From positions 1 to 64,000 of the forward strand of contig NMRB01003384.1 of NCBI GenBank assembly GCA_002633025.1: a stretch of DNA of 64,000 bases. Direction: 5' to 3'. Within the stretch, counting starts at the first letter, position 1. Every line of letters begins with the position of its first letter. Positions 1 to 10,116 of the stretch are shown here, piece by piece. The position numbers were made by a program, and so were the translations under genes. Source of the DNA: Notospermus geniculatus. Lineage: Eukaryota; Nemertea; Pilidiophora; Heteronemertea; Lineidae. The notes under the pieces are model-generated. The model was not told the origin of the DNA. It did not search any database and saw only the letters and a program-made list of their open reading frames with translations.

Positions 1-602
1 AACTGACAAGATACAGCTTTTGGCCCACGGCCTAAAGCGCATGAAGATTGCTCAAGCCCAAGGTGGGAACTGGAAACTGGAGGTCCTCAAGTATGTTGCG
101 GCATATCGCGCGAAACCGCATCCATCTACGGGTAGAAGCCCAGCTGAGCTTTTGTTTGGTAGGAAGATTCGCACTAAGCTTCCAGAGATGACACAAGGAA
201 TTGGTGATGACCAAGAAGTTAGAGACCGAGATGCTGAACAGAAGGGCAAGTCCAAGCTTTATGCTGACGAGCGTCGGAACGCGAGAGACACCGATGTCGA
301 ACTGGGTGATACGGTCTTAGTAAAAATGGACTGTCAGAACAAGATGGATACAACGTTCATCCCGGAACCATTTCAAGTGGTGGAGAAGTCAGGTAGTCGA
401 GTCACTGTGGAATCGCCACAAGATTTATTTGACCCCACCGAATGTGGAAACTCGTGATGATCAAGGTGGCACTCAGGAAGCGCCTGAGCCAGTTGTTGTC
501 GAGAAACCACCTGATCCTACAGGAACGCCATCTGTTATTCGGTAACGACCGAGTCGAGTTAGGAAGTTACCTAGTAGACTGCAGGACTATGTTTTGGACT
601 AG
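1..602 (+). pseudogene. Ty3/Gypsy retrotransposon pol, 3' end (integrase C-terminal region), broken
   Basis: The first reading frame (stop at 455-457) encodes the part of a Gypsy-type integrase just after the catalytic core: AYRAKPHPSTGRSPAELLFG, then a KLPEM motif, then a basic and acidic tail leading into the small C-terminal beta domain (LGDTVLVKMD). This order is characteristic of the last 150 residues of metazoan Ty3/Gypsy pol proteins. Around 425-440 the frame shifts by one base. The continuing frame, rich in E, P and V, runs to about 602, with one stop near 541-543, and ends in a basic RPSRV...LPSRLQDYV motif that is usual at the pol C-terminus. The catalytic core, RNase H and RT must lie upstream of the window. 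One frameshift and one stop make it a decayed copy. Family assignment is confident; completeness upstream is unknown. Confidence 0.82.
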
Positions 603-1338
603 TCATTGTGTGTTTGATTTACCTGGTGATTTAATACCAGATGTGAAGCAGATGAGGCCAGATGCAGGCAGATCGCTGTTTGGTTTCATCTGTCCTGGGG
701 GAAGTTGATTTGATTTAGTGAGTTGTTTACCGAATGATTCAGGATGCAAGCCAAGCGCTGTTCTCAATCATTCAGTTTCATAGTAGATACCAACTCAGTG
801 GGTTGAAGTGAGTTTTGCTGTTGGACTTTCATTCCTTACTGTGTTGGACTTTCATTCTTCACTGTGAGTGTTGGAATTTCATTTTGGACTTTCGATGTGA
901 TCTGACTATTTGGACGGTTTAAATCAGGCTGAGGTTCTCTTACAAAGTGTTCCACAACAATTGCCAGGAGGTTTTATAGTTTATTAGTTCTGAACGGACA
1001 CTAGAAAGTGGTCTGGACTTTTGTTAAAGATATTCTCTGAGTCAACTAGTTGTGTTTCAAAGTTGCAGTATAATTCTGTGGAAAAGGAGGGATATCATGT
1101 CCATGGGTTAGGCACTAGGCAGTGCTGCCATCTATGTGAATTACGTCGTACCAAGTGGTCGAAATTATATTCTGCTGTCTGTACGCTTCGCAGCGAACCA
1201 TGCGGTTTGTGAGGCCACGTGATGATGAATCGCGAATAAAACCAACTCAATACATGAATATTAAATCTATTTCAAAGATGTAACAATCGAGTGTGTTGAA
1301 GCACTAAATTAATTTGAATGTTTTTTGTCTACTTTCAG
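603..1338 (+). other. Probable 3' untranslated region / LTR of the Gypsy element
   Basis: No coding potential. A purine run (tgggggaag) near 695-705 could be the polypurine tract, and AATAAA at 1235-1240 could be the LTR polyadenylation signal, followed by a TGTAACA-like end near 1280. I could not fix LTR borders because the 5' LTR is outside the window. Confidence 0.35.
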
Positions 1339-3352
1339 GCCAGGATTGAGAGGCTGGAGTCAGCAGAAAGAGTGAATGACCCTGTAAGTATCATTATTGC
1401 CTCAATTCATTACTTCTACGATTTTATGAATATGTTCATATTAGTCATTACATGTACATATATGACATGTATGAAAATAAGCAAAAAGTCAATCTCCAGA
1501 ATTCACGAATTTTCGACCCCAACCGGGGTCTTTTTCAAGTGGAACTTTACAATCTGAAACTCTAGAAAAGACTGAGCTGAAACCCAAATGTAGAACTAAC
1601 ACCTGTGTAGACAGGATGAGTGAGCAACTAAGGAAAGAATAGTGTCCAAGCACCAAGGGTGGTTGCTGGACCTAACTAAGAGAGTGGATGTAATTAAGGA
1701 AAGAAAAGTGTCCAAGCCCCACGGAGGGTTGCTGGACCTAATAAAGAGAGTGGATGTAATTAAGGAGAAACTGGTTTACCTGAAAGAAAAGGGTTTAATA
1801 AATATGACATGTGTAATACATAACAAGCACAAAGCGAAAAAATGGTCAAGACAAAGTAAAAGAATATAAAGGAAGTCAACATCCAGATCTGTAGGAAAAA
1901 ACCAGATTGGATAATGCAAATCATTAAGCAACGAGAAGAATAGGGCGAGGAGGAATAGAGCAAAGGGGGGGGGGACAAGGCCTAGACCAGAAGGGGAGCC
2001 ACGTGCCCACCACAACTGGAAAACCTACAACGAAATAGGCCTACCAGGGGGAGGGAGCGAGAAGAACACGAATGCCAAACTAGGGACTCAGAACCTCAAC
2101 ATCTTGTGTTAAGACCTGAGGGGGTGATGGTTTTAAGGGTCCACATCCATTTCAACTCTGTACTGAGGAGGGTCGTCTCATCTGGAGATGTCTCGAGGAT
2201 GGTGAACCTCAGGTCCTCGACAGAATGTCCTGGCAACTTGAAGTGGGCATAGAGTATCGAGCAGTCACGATCATCCTCTTTCCCCAATCTAATGTTGGAC
2301 TTGTGGTTGTTCATCCTTTTACGGAAACATGTTGTCTGTCCGACGTACTGATTGACGGTGGTGCATCTGGTACATGTGATGTGTATGAAGGTATGAAGGT
2401 TGTAAAATGATACACATGTATGACATGTATGACATGTATGAAGGTTGTAAAATGATACACACATACATAAATGTGGCCTATACTAAAATAACTAAATGCA
2501 TTGTTGATCATAAACCAGGGCCCATATTCATAAAACCTTGCTAGCTTAGTTGGCTGCTAGTTGTGTACATCGGCCTGTACAAACTAGGAACTTCAGCAGG
2601 CAACTAAGCCTAGCAGAGTTTTATGAATATGGGTCCAGGATTTTCTGTGTTCTGCCCTCTCCAAAAAATTTTCAACCCAGATGAGCATTAAAAGCACTTC
2701 TTGTCGGTACCACCTGGCGTCTAGATGTCACATCTGCGAAGCAAGTTTTGAGGCATCTTACCAAACTGCATCATGACATCGTAACATAAACCAGTCGTAT
2801 TCACCTCATAATTTGAAAATACGGCCAGCACTGAAGTGGTTAATGTTACACTGTCTCAAATTACCATTATTCTGTACTTTGCAGGACTACATGCACGATG
2901 GAAGATATATCTATCTCATTGCAAAGGCGGAGTCGGACACACTGAAGTGCGCAAGAAAGGTGTTGGATGCTGAAGTGCCAGTTGCCATACAAGCGAACTC
3001 TGCCTTTGAAGTTGTTCCAGGAGGAAGGGGGAAGCGACAGCCACTGCCAGCTGATATGAGAGAACTTATCTGGAGTAAGTGATTAATTGCAATTCATTCA
3101 TTCATTATTGAACCCCTGGTGGAGTCGCTTGGAACACTGTCATGTGTATGTCCTATGTGATAGAACTCTCGTAACTCTGAAATCGAAAGCGACTGCGTTT
3201 ATTAATGATGTTCACTATCTTTTCTGTGTTTATTTTCAGGATGTCTTAATAGAAGGTTTGGGGAGATGGAAATTGCAGGGAGGAAGAAAGAAATTGTGAA
3301 GAACTTGAACCAGAAGTGTTTTGATGCAGGGAAGAAGATACAGAAGAAGTAA
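1339..3352 (+). CDS. Unrecognised spliced gene, last three exons
   Basis: Three exons with consistent phase: 1339-1383 (preceded by TTTCAG, followed by GTAAGT, phase 0/0), 2885-3074 (after TTTGCAG, followed by GTAAGT, ends phase 1) and 3240-3352 (after TTATTTTCAG, stop TAA 3350-3352). Splicing gives ARIERLESAERVNDP, then about 63 residues starting DYMHDGRYIYLIAKAESD, then a basic end rich in K and R (RRFGEMEIAGRKKEIV, later KKIQKK). I do not recognise the family. The short first exon looks like a coiled helix and the last exon is strongly basic and helical, which would fit a nucleic-acid-binding or nuclear protein, but that is inference. Canonical splice sites, codon continuity and a downstream ATTAAA support a real gene. 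The first intron holds a Penelope-like element and a small TIR element. The 5' end of the gene is not seen; just upstream is the Gypsy remnant. Confidence 0.7.
1478..2388 (-). mobile_element. Penelope-like element, copy 1 (5'-truncated)
   Basis: Read on the minus strand this holds the end of the Penelope ORF (GIY-YIG endonuclease), then a roughly 600-bp 3' untranslated region that also occurs at 26015-26972 (minus) and 59592-60322 (plus). The shared 3' region has two imperfect tandem units of about 66 bp (1640-1770, with GTGTCCAAGC and TTGCTGGACCTAA) and, near the 3' end, a compact stem (GACCCC / GGGGTC). The three copies end at the same 3' position but start at different 5' positions, as expected for target-primed insertion. 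It lies in the first intron of the 1339-3352 gene, antisense to it. Confidence 0.8.
2096..2388 (-). pseudogene. GIY-YIG endonuclease domain of a Penelope-like element, copy 1
   Basis: About 96 residues match the C-terminal GIY-YIG nuclease of Penelope-like retroelements: ITCTRC (cysteine pair before the YIG-like strand), QYVGQT, an arginine-rich FRKRMNNHKSNI helix, the HFKLPGHS segment, and an ending with the conserved glutamate in TELKWMW and the typical P-S-G-L-N motif. Stop at 2096-2098. The homology stops near 2388; beyond this the open frame runs into a local tandem duplication, so the reverse transcriptase is absent. The domain normally nicks target DNA during retrotransposition. The fragment is unlikely to be expressed. 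Confidence 0.8.
2388..2462 (+). repeat. Short tandem duplication at the 5' break of Penelope copy 1
   Basis: The stretch TATGAAGGTTGTAAAATGAT is present twice, separated by repeated ACATGTATG units. It sits exactly where homology to Penelope copy 2 ends, so it probably formed at the insertion junction or by later slippage. Confidence 0.6.
2518..2636. mobile_element. MITE with GGGCC-type TIRs
   Basis: A 119-bp hairpin. The left arm starts GGGCCCATATTCATAAAAC and the right arm is its imperfect reverse complement ending ATGAATATGGGTCC; the arms are about 35 bp. It is in the first intron of the 1339-3352 gene. The termini resemble those of the elements at 35891-36010 and 47350-48199. Confidence 0.75.
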
Positions 3353-3407
3353 TTTTGTAAAGATCTATGAGGCATGTGCTATTTTGTGATACCGGGTACC
3401 AGATTGT

Positions 3408-3413
3408 ATTAAA
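3408..3413 (+). terminator. Polyadenylation signal (ATTAAA) of the 1339-3352 gene
   Basis: ATTAAA lies 56 bases after the stop codon, followed by TG-rich sequence; a second possible signal (ATAAAA) lies near 3535. The cleavage site is not determined. Confidence 0.45.
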
Positions 3414-4164
3414 GTTGTATGTACCATTGTGCTAAATGTGGAAAGGTTATGTAAATGTGTACAAGTGTCAGTGTACTCAATGTTAATCAAAGTCAATGTG
3501 TTGAATGTGCATGACACAATACGGTACTTTTCTACATAAAACATTTGATTGAAATTTTAATCTTTTGTTCCTTTTCTCTTTTTTCATTTTGATTGCTCCA
3601 AATCAAGCAACAACTTCAGTGTTTTCAGAATACCGGTACCAGTGAAGGTTTTCTACTCCATTAAATCGAGTCTGTTCAGTGTGAAATATTATGAATCTGC
3701 TAATCTTAATCAAATGGTAATTAAAAAATTACAGTACCTCATGATATAGGAACCCGAATCAAATTGTCAACTGGATGCTAGTTGGACACATGTACTTTCA
3801 GGATATCCATGTTGGAACTAGAACGGAATCAAGATTAGATCTGATAATAGATTCTGCACTGAATCAAATGGTTATTCTATTCCATTTCAGATTGAATATC
3901 AGATTCAGATCAGAAACCTGGTCTGATTCCAGGTCAGAATCCATTCAGAATCTAGGCCATAATCTGAATCAGATTCATGCCAGAAAAATGGTCAGATTCC
4001 GGTGTAATGACTCAGAATGCCTCCCCATCTTATTGCCCGACCGGGCATTCATAATCACAAATTTCTGTTTTTCATTGCCCCGGGGGCAATCAAAAATAGA
4101 CTAAGTCCCGTTATTATCAATGCCCCCCCCCTTCAGTGGTGTTCTATGTAGGCCTATGAGTCGC
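3414..4164. other. Non-coding; imperfect AGATTC/GAATCT repeats
   Basis: No gene seen. From about 3825 to 3990 the sequence is a scramble of the short inverse motifs AGATTCTG and CAGAATCT. The same composition returns at 5525-5715, and both stretches share an ATTCATG...GGAAAAATGGTCAGATTC core in the same orientation, so they are copies of one repeat. Confidence 0.6.
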
Positions 4165-4310
4165 GTCATTGGAAGGAAAGTTACGACTGGCTGCCAGCTC
4201 GCCCCGTGGCTGAGTGGGCTAAGGCGTTGTTCTGATCGCAGATTTCTTACTTTCCAGGTTTAGGTAGATCGATCCCCAGCACGGGACTTTCATCTTTGTC
4301 GTTCTTCTCC
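4165..4310 (+). repeat. tRNA-derived SINE, copy in + orientation
   Basis: Contains a pol III A-box-like TGGCTGAGTGGGCTAAGG near 4207 and a B-box-like GGTAGATCGATCC near 4263, spaced as in a tRNA. The acceptor stem does not pair, so it is a tRNA-derived repeat head rather than a tRNA gene. An inverted copy is at 5195-5335. Confidence 0.65.
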
Positions 4311-4517
4311 TTGTGCTGTATCAATGCAATGTATCTCAGTATTCTTTCCATTATTTTGCCACGACTGTTTCTTGTGTTACTAAGATTATTTTGTTTCGTT
4401 TTTTTAATATTAATTTTTGGTCAATAATTGATGAACAGAGAAAGCCTATTTTAATTTCCTTCGCAATCAATAATTCGAACAATAGGGAATTTAAGAAATC
4501 AAACGATAAACGTTAAC

Positions 4518-4608
4518 TCTTACGACAACGTTACTTTTCATACTGCGAATTCCCCAGATTACATGTATATATTACATATGACATTTTCGGAAAAAAGCGT
4601 TGTCGTAA
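4518..4608. repeat. Hairpin with ACGACAACGTTA arms
   Basis: Arms ACGACAACGTTACTTTT and its imperfect complement AAAAAAGCGTTGTCGT enclose about 55 bp. The same hairpin is at 13634-13716, again downstream of a tRNA-like head, and both are preceded by AAATCAAACGATAAACGT. Confidence 0.65.
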
Positions 4609-4732
4609 AGTAAACTCTGTGCTGTATTAACGTGGTGCGTCTCCTCTACACAGCTGTCATACCCACAGGGACCTGACGCGATACAGTAGGGTTGGGTTAC
4701 GGTACGGCAAAAATAGATAAGCGAGTTATCTA

Positions 4733-4890
4733 TTTTTGGTTAGGGTTATCACCGTAATTAGGGTTAGAATTGTCACGTAATTGGGGTTAGGGTTGTCACC
4801 GTAATTAGGGTTGGGGGTTAGGGTTGTCACCGTAATTAGGGATAGGGGGTTAGGGTTGTCACCGTAATTAGGGTTAGGGGGTTAGGGTTA
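4733..4890 (+). repeat. Tandem array of TTAGGG-containing units
   Basis: Four to five units of about 35-42 bp built on GTTAGGGTTGTCACCGTAATTAGGG. Each holds one to three copies of TTAGGG, the metazoan telomere hexamer, mixed with a fixed spacer, so this is a degenerate interstitial telomere-like minisatellite and not a true telomere. Confidence 0.75.
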
Positions 4891-5194
4891 TAAACCTAAC
4901 CAACCATTCTGCCTCGCGTCCACCCAAGCCACTGTGGTCATACATTTATACCAATCACGATTTGGGATGACGTAAATGGTTGAAAAAAATACATGCGTCA
5001 AGGCCTAACTGTCGGATATTTAGGTGTCAGTGTAAAAGAATAATTGAAATCCGAGTAAAAATAATGAGAAACAGTATAAGTTATTGCAAAATAACGATTC
5101 TTGTACGTCGAGTAGGACAAGTACCTAATAATAGTATAACAACAAGGGTAAACAGCCGAACATGTGCATAGCATTAATATTAGTACAATGAAAA

Positions 5195-5335
5195 CGACGA
5201 GAAAGAAAGTCCAGTGCTGGGGATCGATCCACCTAAACCTGGAAAGAAAGAAAGAAATCAATAGTACAACGCCTTAGCCCACTCGACCACGGGGCGAGCT
5301 GGCAGCAGACCGAAAACTTCCTTCCAATGAACCGA
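5195..5335 (-). repeat. tRNA-derived SINE, inverted copy
   Basis: Reverse complement of 4165-4310: B-box-like GGTGGATCGATCC and A-box-like GAGTGGGCTAAGG are kept. The two copies face each other across about 0.9 kb and may be arms of one larger inverted-repeat element; a short AAAGAAAGAAAG tract lies inside this copy. Confidence 0.65.
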
Positions 5336-5422
5336 ACATCTAGACTCGAGACAATAGACAATAGACTCGAGGAGGCATTCACAGACGGGGGGCAGTCATA
5401 ATCATTATAGTTGTAATGCCGC

Positions 5423-5514
5423 TCATTGCCCCCCTAACAACAATGCCCGGGGAGGCAATGACAAACGGCCATTTGTCATTGCCTCCCCGGGCTTTCCTGT
5501 TAGGGGGGCAATGA
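5423..5514. mobile_element. Foldback/MITE hairpin, TCATTGCCCCCCTAAC ends
   Basis: A 92-bp near-palindrome. Outer ends TCATTGCCCCCCTAAC and its complement GTTAGGGGGGCAATGA; inner arms GGGGAGGCAATGACAAA and TTTGTCATTGCCTCCCC around CGGCCA. A related GCCCCGGGGGC core is at 4075-4095. Confidence 0.7.
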
Positions 5515-6572
5515 TAAATATTACAGCGGTTCAGATTCTGTTCGGAATCTTTGTCAAAATCTGAATCGGATTCATGTCGGAAAAATGGTCAGATTCTGTT
5601 CGGAATCTGTGTCAAAATCTGAATCGGATTTTAAGTCGGAATCTGGACCAAATCTGAATGGAATCAGGATCAGATCTGATATCAGAATCCGAACAGAATC
5701 TGATTCAGATATTTGTCCTGGGATATGCTCATTTATATTTGTTGCCAAATCTGCCGAAAAATGGTTACCATGGCAACACATTTGCCAATAACGGAAAACC
5801 TACCACTTTACGAAAAAATCACCCTCGATATTCTTGACCCTCAGATGAGATATAGCCCTTTCAGAAAATATATAGTTTACCCTTGGCACTTTCGTGCACA
5901 CGGGTTGATATCCAGCTCCCGGACTATATTATATGTCCAACCCAGTGAGCACATGGTCCATGGACCATTTCATTTTAAAAAATTATTTTGTAGTACATTA
6001 GTACTAGGATGTAGCTACGAAATGTCTGGTTAAAAACTAAAATAATAGATGGTCCTGCTGAAATATTAATAGTTTTTCGTTTCTCGTCATTAGTACTAAA
6101 ATAGTAATGAATGGTTTAACATATTAACTTATTTCTTGCACATTCATCATGTTCATAATGTCTGTGCAGCCGTACATATGCAATTTGCCGCTTTGCCATT
6201 GACCCCCTTCTCCATTTTGTCAGTAAAATAGAATGCTTTGACTTCCTAGACCTTCATTCCTTCACTTACTTCCTGCACCTAGTAACGCCATCGTAACCGT
6301 AGCGGAGGATAACCTAACTAGGTCATGTGACCGACTTTTTTACCCAATTTGCATGTTCTGATGACGTCATGGTCTAATATGCAAAATTTAAACGAGAGAC
6401 GGTCTGAGCATGCTCAGCCGTCTTATGCTTCTAGTATCGAGGGTCTATGTTTCTAGTTTGGTCTTATTTTGCTAGTATCCAGGGTCTTATGTCTCTAAAG
6501 GTATTAGGCCTTTGCTTTCTTGACACCCCATACCCCGATATTAACACCCCCGCCCCGAGTAATGCCCTGGGA
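5515..6572. other. Non-coding; repeat remnants
   Basis: AGATTC-type repeat to about 5715. At 5945-5973 one of four copies of a 29-bp motif with the palindrome ATGGTCCATGGACCAT. A perfect TGACGTCA lies at about 6363. No gene is recognised in the rest. Confidence 0.55.
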
Positions 6573-6679
6573 CTTGTTTCATCAAGTGACTTTAAGCTAA
6601 TGGGTACATTGTCCATTAACTCAATGCACTTTCCATTTGGTTAAGGTACCATTAGCTTAAAGTCACTTTATGAAACAGG
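6573..6679. mobile_element. MITE, TTTCATCAAGTGACTTTAAG arms
   Basis: A 107-bp hairpin: left arm CTTGTTTCATCAAGTGACT, right arm its imperfect complement AGTCACTTTATGAAACAG, with inner arms GCTAATGG / CCATTAGC. No coding sequence. Confidence 0.7.
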
Positions 6680-6997
6680 CGCATGGTCTACCAACGTATA
6701 CCTCGAAGAAAAGTCCATTTTTCTCCGTGATAATCACCCACATCTACATGACCTACGTTATTGGGGATGCCCACTTCGAATATGCAGTGACCTTGATGAT
6801 CAATCTCAAGGTAAACGTGAAATTTATTCCTCCCAGAATGGTGTAAAAATAATAATGGCGAGTTCTTCTCTAGCACTTCATAGCGTATTACGCTCTCTAA
6901 GCGCTTCACACATTATTACCCCAGCCTATGATTCAGGAACCTTTCTGTAGAAACCAAAGGGCATCGACAATGGACATTTCAGGCCAGTTGAGAGTTA
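6680..6997. other. Non-coding, nothing recognised
   Basis: Between two MITEs; no repeat or exon signature was recognised. Confidence 0.4.
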
Positions 6998-7146
6998 AGC
7001 GGGTGATCCACTGTTGCGATTTTGGCTTGAGACGGGGTTGCGTTCCCTTGCGATTACCTTTTAAGGACTTCTGATTACCAAATAAGGTAACCGCAAGGGA
7101 ACGCAACACCGTCTCAAGCCAAAATCGCAACAGTGGATCACCCGCT
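6998..7146. mobile_element. MITE with TTA target-site duplication (PIF/Harbinger-like)
   Basis: A 149-bp element that is almost one long hairpin: arms of about 62 bp start AGCGGGTGATCCACTG and end in the complement. It is flanked by TTA at 6995-6997 and 7147-7149. A TTA/TAA duplication is the hallmark of PIF/Harbinger elements; the very low arm divergence suggests a recent insertion. Confidence 0.82.
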
Positions 7147-7149
7147 TTA

Positions 7150-7215
7150 CAGAGTAGCACGGCCAGCGAAATTTTTTTCCCCACTCTGGTTCCGGGCTCA
7201 GATATTACTCATTTG
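7150..7215 (+). repeat. SINE body fragment
   Basis: CCCACTCTGGTTCCGGGCTC and flanks are the inverse of 7872-7945, where the same sequence follows a complete tRNA-like head. Here only the last part of the head (CACGGCCAG) is left. Confidence 0.6.
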
Positions 7216-7871
7216 CATATGGCCAATCATTTCTCGTGTTGTAGCTGCATAATTTATGGACACGTGGAATTGTTGAAGCTTGTGGAAGCCTTTTGGCGCG
7301 TTTTCGCCTTCGTTCATACTATGTCTCAAAACACATGCCTAACTAACGTACATGTGATGGGGAAAAACGTGCACATGCACGTTTTCTTTTCATACATTTA
7401 TATAATATGGATCTAGTTTTATAAATGGTCATGGAAAGTGGTGAAAAAAGCATTGTTTTTTCAACAAAAATTAATTGGGCCACCCCCTAGTATAAAAGCA
7501 ACGATACAGTGTACCAAACTATCGGTTATTTTTTTCTAGGTACGATGAGTAACAATAGATAGATATTATGGCCTACTTTTGGATGCAGTGCGATATGGCA
7601 GTAGCCTTGAATGACACTCTACTTATCTCTGTACGAATAAAAAAAAACTACGAGAAGAGGCATCGGAAATTCCAATACCAAAGCAACACACAGTGCGTTT
7701 TCAACCAGATTACAGTGAATACAATGCTGCCGATGATCCACGTAACCAATACAATTACTGACTTGACTGACCTGACAGCATTATTGAACTCTTGATGAAG
7801 AGAACAATGCCGACATGGGACTCGGCCATGGCGGTATTGTGTGGTGCATAGATAATGAGACATGAGTGCGC
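7216..7871. other. Non-coding, nothing recognised
   Basis: A 75-codon open frame at 7568-7795 (+) shows no domain, signal peptide or splice context; it is treated as chance. The segment lies between two inverted SINE parts. Confidence 0.4.
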
Positions 7872-8008
7872 TGATTGGTCATATGCTAATAAGCTATATC
7901 TGAGCCCGGAACCAGAGTGGGAAAAAAATTTCGCGCACGGCCAGGGATCGAACCCGCGACCTTCCGATCACGAGTCCACAGCCCTAACCATTATGCCACC
8001 GCGCTCCC
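7872..8008 (-). repeat. tRNA-derived SINE, minus strand
   Basis: On the minus strand: A-box-like TGGCATAATGGTTAG and B-box GGTTCGATCCC in tRNA spacing, followed by a body with a T-run and CCCACTCTGGTTCCGGGCTC. The 5' and 3' acceptor halves (GGGAGCG / GTGCGCG) do not pair, so it is a retroposon and not a functional tRNA. Confidence 0.7.
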
Positions 8009-9122
8009 CAAAAGGAGTGAACGCAAGTCATTGACCAGTGGCTTTTTCGTTGTTTTACCGGGAACCTCACAAATGTGTACATCTCAACGGAGCACAACCC
8101 GTCGATACTTCTGTTTACCATCGAAATTAGGCTACATGTATTGTATTGGTGAGAGATTCATTGAATTCATTGAAACAGAAGATCAATATGTTAGAACAAT
8201 GGCGAAACTTGGCAAATGACATAAAAACCCTGGTGAATACTAGTATAAAGAACGAAACTAATTCACTCCCGTAAAAGACGGCGCCGGAGAGGAAGTGCGG
8301 GTTAAAATCAATGGCGAGAAACTTTGTGTAGCCGACAGTTATATATGACAACAAGAGAACAAGTAAGCGCACACGCAGTTCTAGGAAACACGGCCGGCCT
8401 GTGAAATTTCGCGGATTGACTGTTCTAGGAAATATGCACTAAACTTTATGAATCCTTCATGACCACTAAATTTTGTGAAGCCTTTATGAATCCTTCATGC
8501 ACTAAACTTTATGAAGCCTTCTATGAAACAGGCACTAAACTTTATAAATCAACAGTCGTCCCAATGGTGGACTGCGCAACTGGATTTCAACTGAAGTCGT
8601 AAAATAGGCGAATAAGTGTGTGGCGGTTTATGGAAGCAAATGATTACCTATCGCACGTCAAGATAGTCTCCGTGAATTTGATTGGCCGATACACATCACG
8701 TGGTGGCTATGTAACATATTTGTCACTTGGCATATGAACGTTGCACGGTTTCAATTCTCCGTCAATTGTTTTTGATTCGATATAGAAAATGATGTCCTCC
8801 CATGTCACTGCCTCGAAACGTTGAGAGCTCGGACCAGAGCGGCCTCGGTCAACAATGCTTTCCCGATGTAATGAGTGAGAATGCTACCAGAGAACCCGAA
8901 TCTTCAATCTAATAAGCGCGACTTTACTAGTAGTACCTGCAATGATGCTGTCAGTCATCATTGTACACCTTACATTATGCCTATACTGGCTGTTAGAAAT
9001 TACGCCGACGCGTGGGGGATGGGGTACGTGTAAGTCACTGGTTATAAAAGATGACCCTGTAATTTGGTATCAAAACTGCTCGAACACCAAGGCATTGATC
9101 ATATCGTGGTAAAAGATGACAT
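8009..9122. other. Non-coding; local ACTTTATGAA repeats
   Basis: 8440-8545 holds three diverged units with CACTAAACTTTATGAA and CCTTCATG. No exon or gene is recognised in the rest. Confidence 0.5.
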
Positions 9123-9285
9123 ACATGTCCAGAAGATACAGTGGATCGTGTCAATGACGACATGTCCAGAAGATATACAGTGAATATTCGTGTCAATACT
9201 ACATGTCCAGAAGATACAGCGACTATTCGTGTAAATACTAGGCCTACATGTCCAGAAGATACGGTGAATATTCGTGTCAATAGTG
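9123..9285 (+). repeat. Minisatellite, ACATGTCCAGAAGATA units
   Basis: Four units starting ACATGTCCAGAAGATA at 9123, 9160, 9201 and 9246 (spacing 37, 41 and 45 bp), each continuing with a CGTGTCAATA-like segment. Confidence 0.75.
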
Positions 9286-9440
9286 GGCACAATACGCATA
9301 ACGACAGATCGGTCCGGAAAATGTCCTTTAAAGCCCTACATGTACATGCACCTTTTTGAAGCTTGTATAATCATTTGGAACAGAATTACAACTAGAAATT
9401 GACTTACCAGTCAATTTGAATACCGCCCTTGGAAATTGGG

Positions 9441-10116
9441 GCTGAATGGGTCAATGTCGTCCTGGGTATACTTTATGTTTACCCAGGATCATGGGTAATC
9501 CTTTTCCTTACCCAGGACGATCCTGGGTAAACACAAGGATCCTTAACTTTACCCAGCTTGGAGATCCCGCCGAATCGCGCTGATCGTTCACCTGCATCCG
9601 AGGATTGGTACTGCGCACGCGTACCGTAGCACTCACGAATTAGGCCTAAATGTGTCGTACAACATTCATCACATTTGTCGCGATGGAGCCTGCGATTTTA
9701 AATGTTTCGGCTGTTGGCTTGTACAGCTGAACGCCAGGCATTGTTTTTGAAAAAAAACTCATTTTGATCTCATCCGCCCCGTCTTCATCGGACGAAGCAT
9801 ACTTATACTCGGCCTGTTTGAAGCTCAGTATACAAGTAAAAAAGAAAATATACGTGAAGGCTGGCTTAACTTGAATTTCGATTATTTCGGCCACTTAATT
9901 TCGACCGTTTCGATCATTTCGGCCATTTCGTTCCGTTACCAAATTCCATCCTCGAACGCAGGAGAACGATCAGCGCGATTCGGCGGGAACTCCCAAGCTG
10001 GGTAAAGTTAAGGATCCTTATGTTTACCCAGGATGATCCTGGGTAAAGAAAAGGATTACCCAGGATGATCCTGGGTAAACATAAGGTATACCCAGGACGA
10101 CATTGACCCATTCAGC
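9441..10116. mobile_element. TIR element with ACCCAGGATGATCCTGGGTA subterminal palindromes
   Basis: A 676-bp element with TIRs of about 160 bp (9441-9605 and 9960-10116). Ends are GCTGAATGGGTCAATGTCG. Each arm contains two or three copies of a palindromic module in which TACCCAGGA is followed by its complement, separated by AAGGAT-like spacers. The internal 350 bp has no recognisable protein. A single related end is at 36483-36596. No clear target duplication was found. Confidence 0.75.

Noticed and set aside
4733-4890. A chromosome end (true telomere)
   Set aside because: TTAGGG is interrupted by fixed spacers and unique sequence continues on both sides.
7935-8008. A functional tRNA gene (minus strand)
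   Set aside because: A and B boxes are good but the acceptor stem does not pair and a SINE-type body follows.
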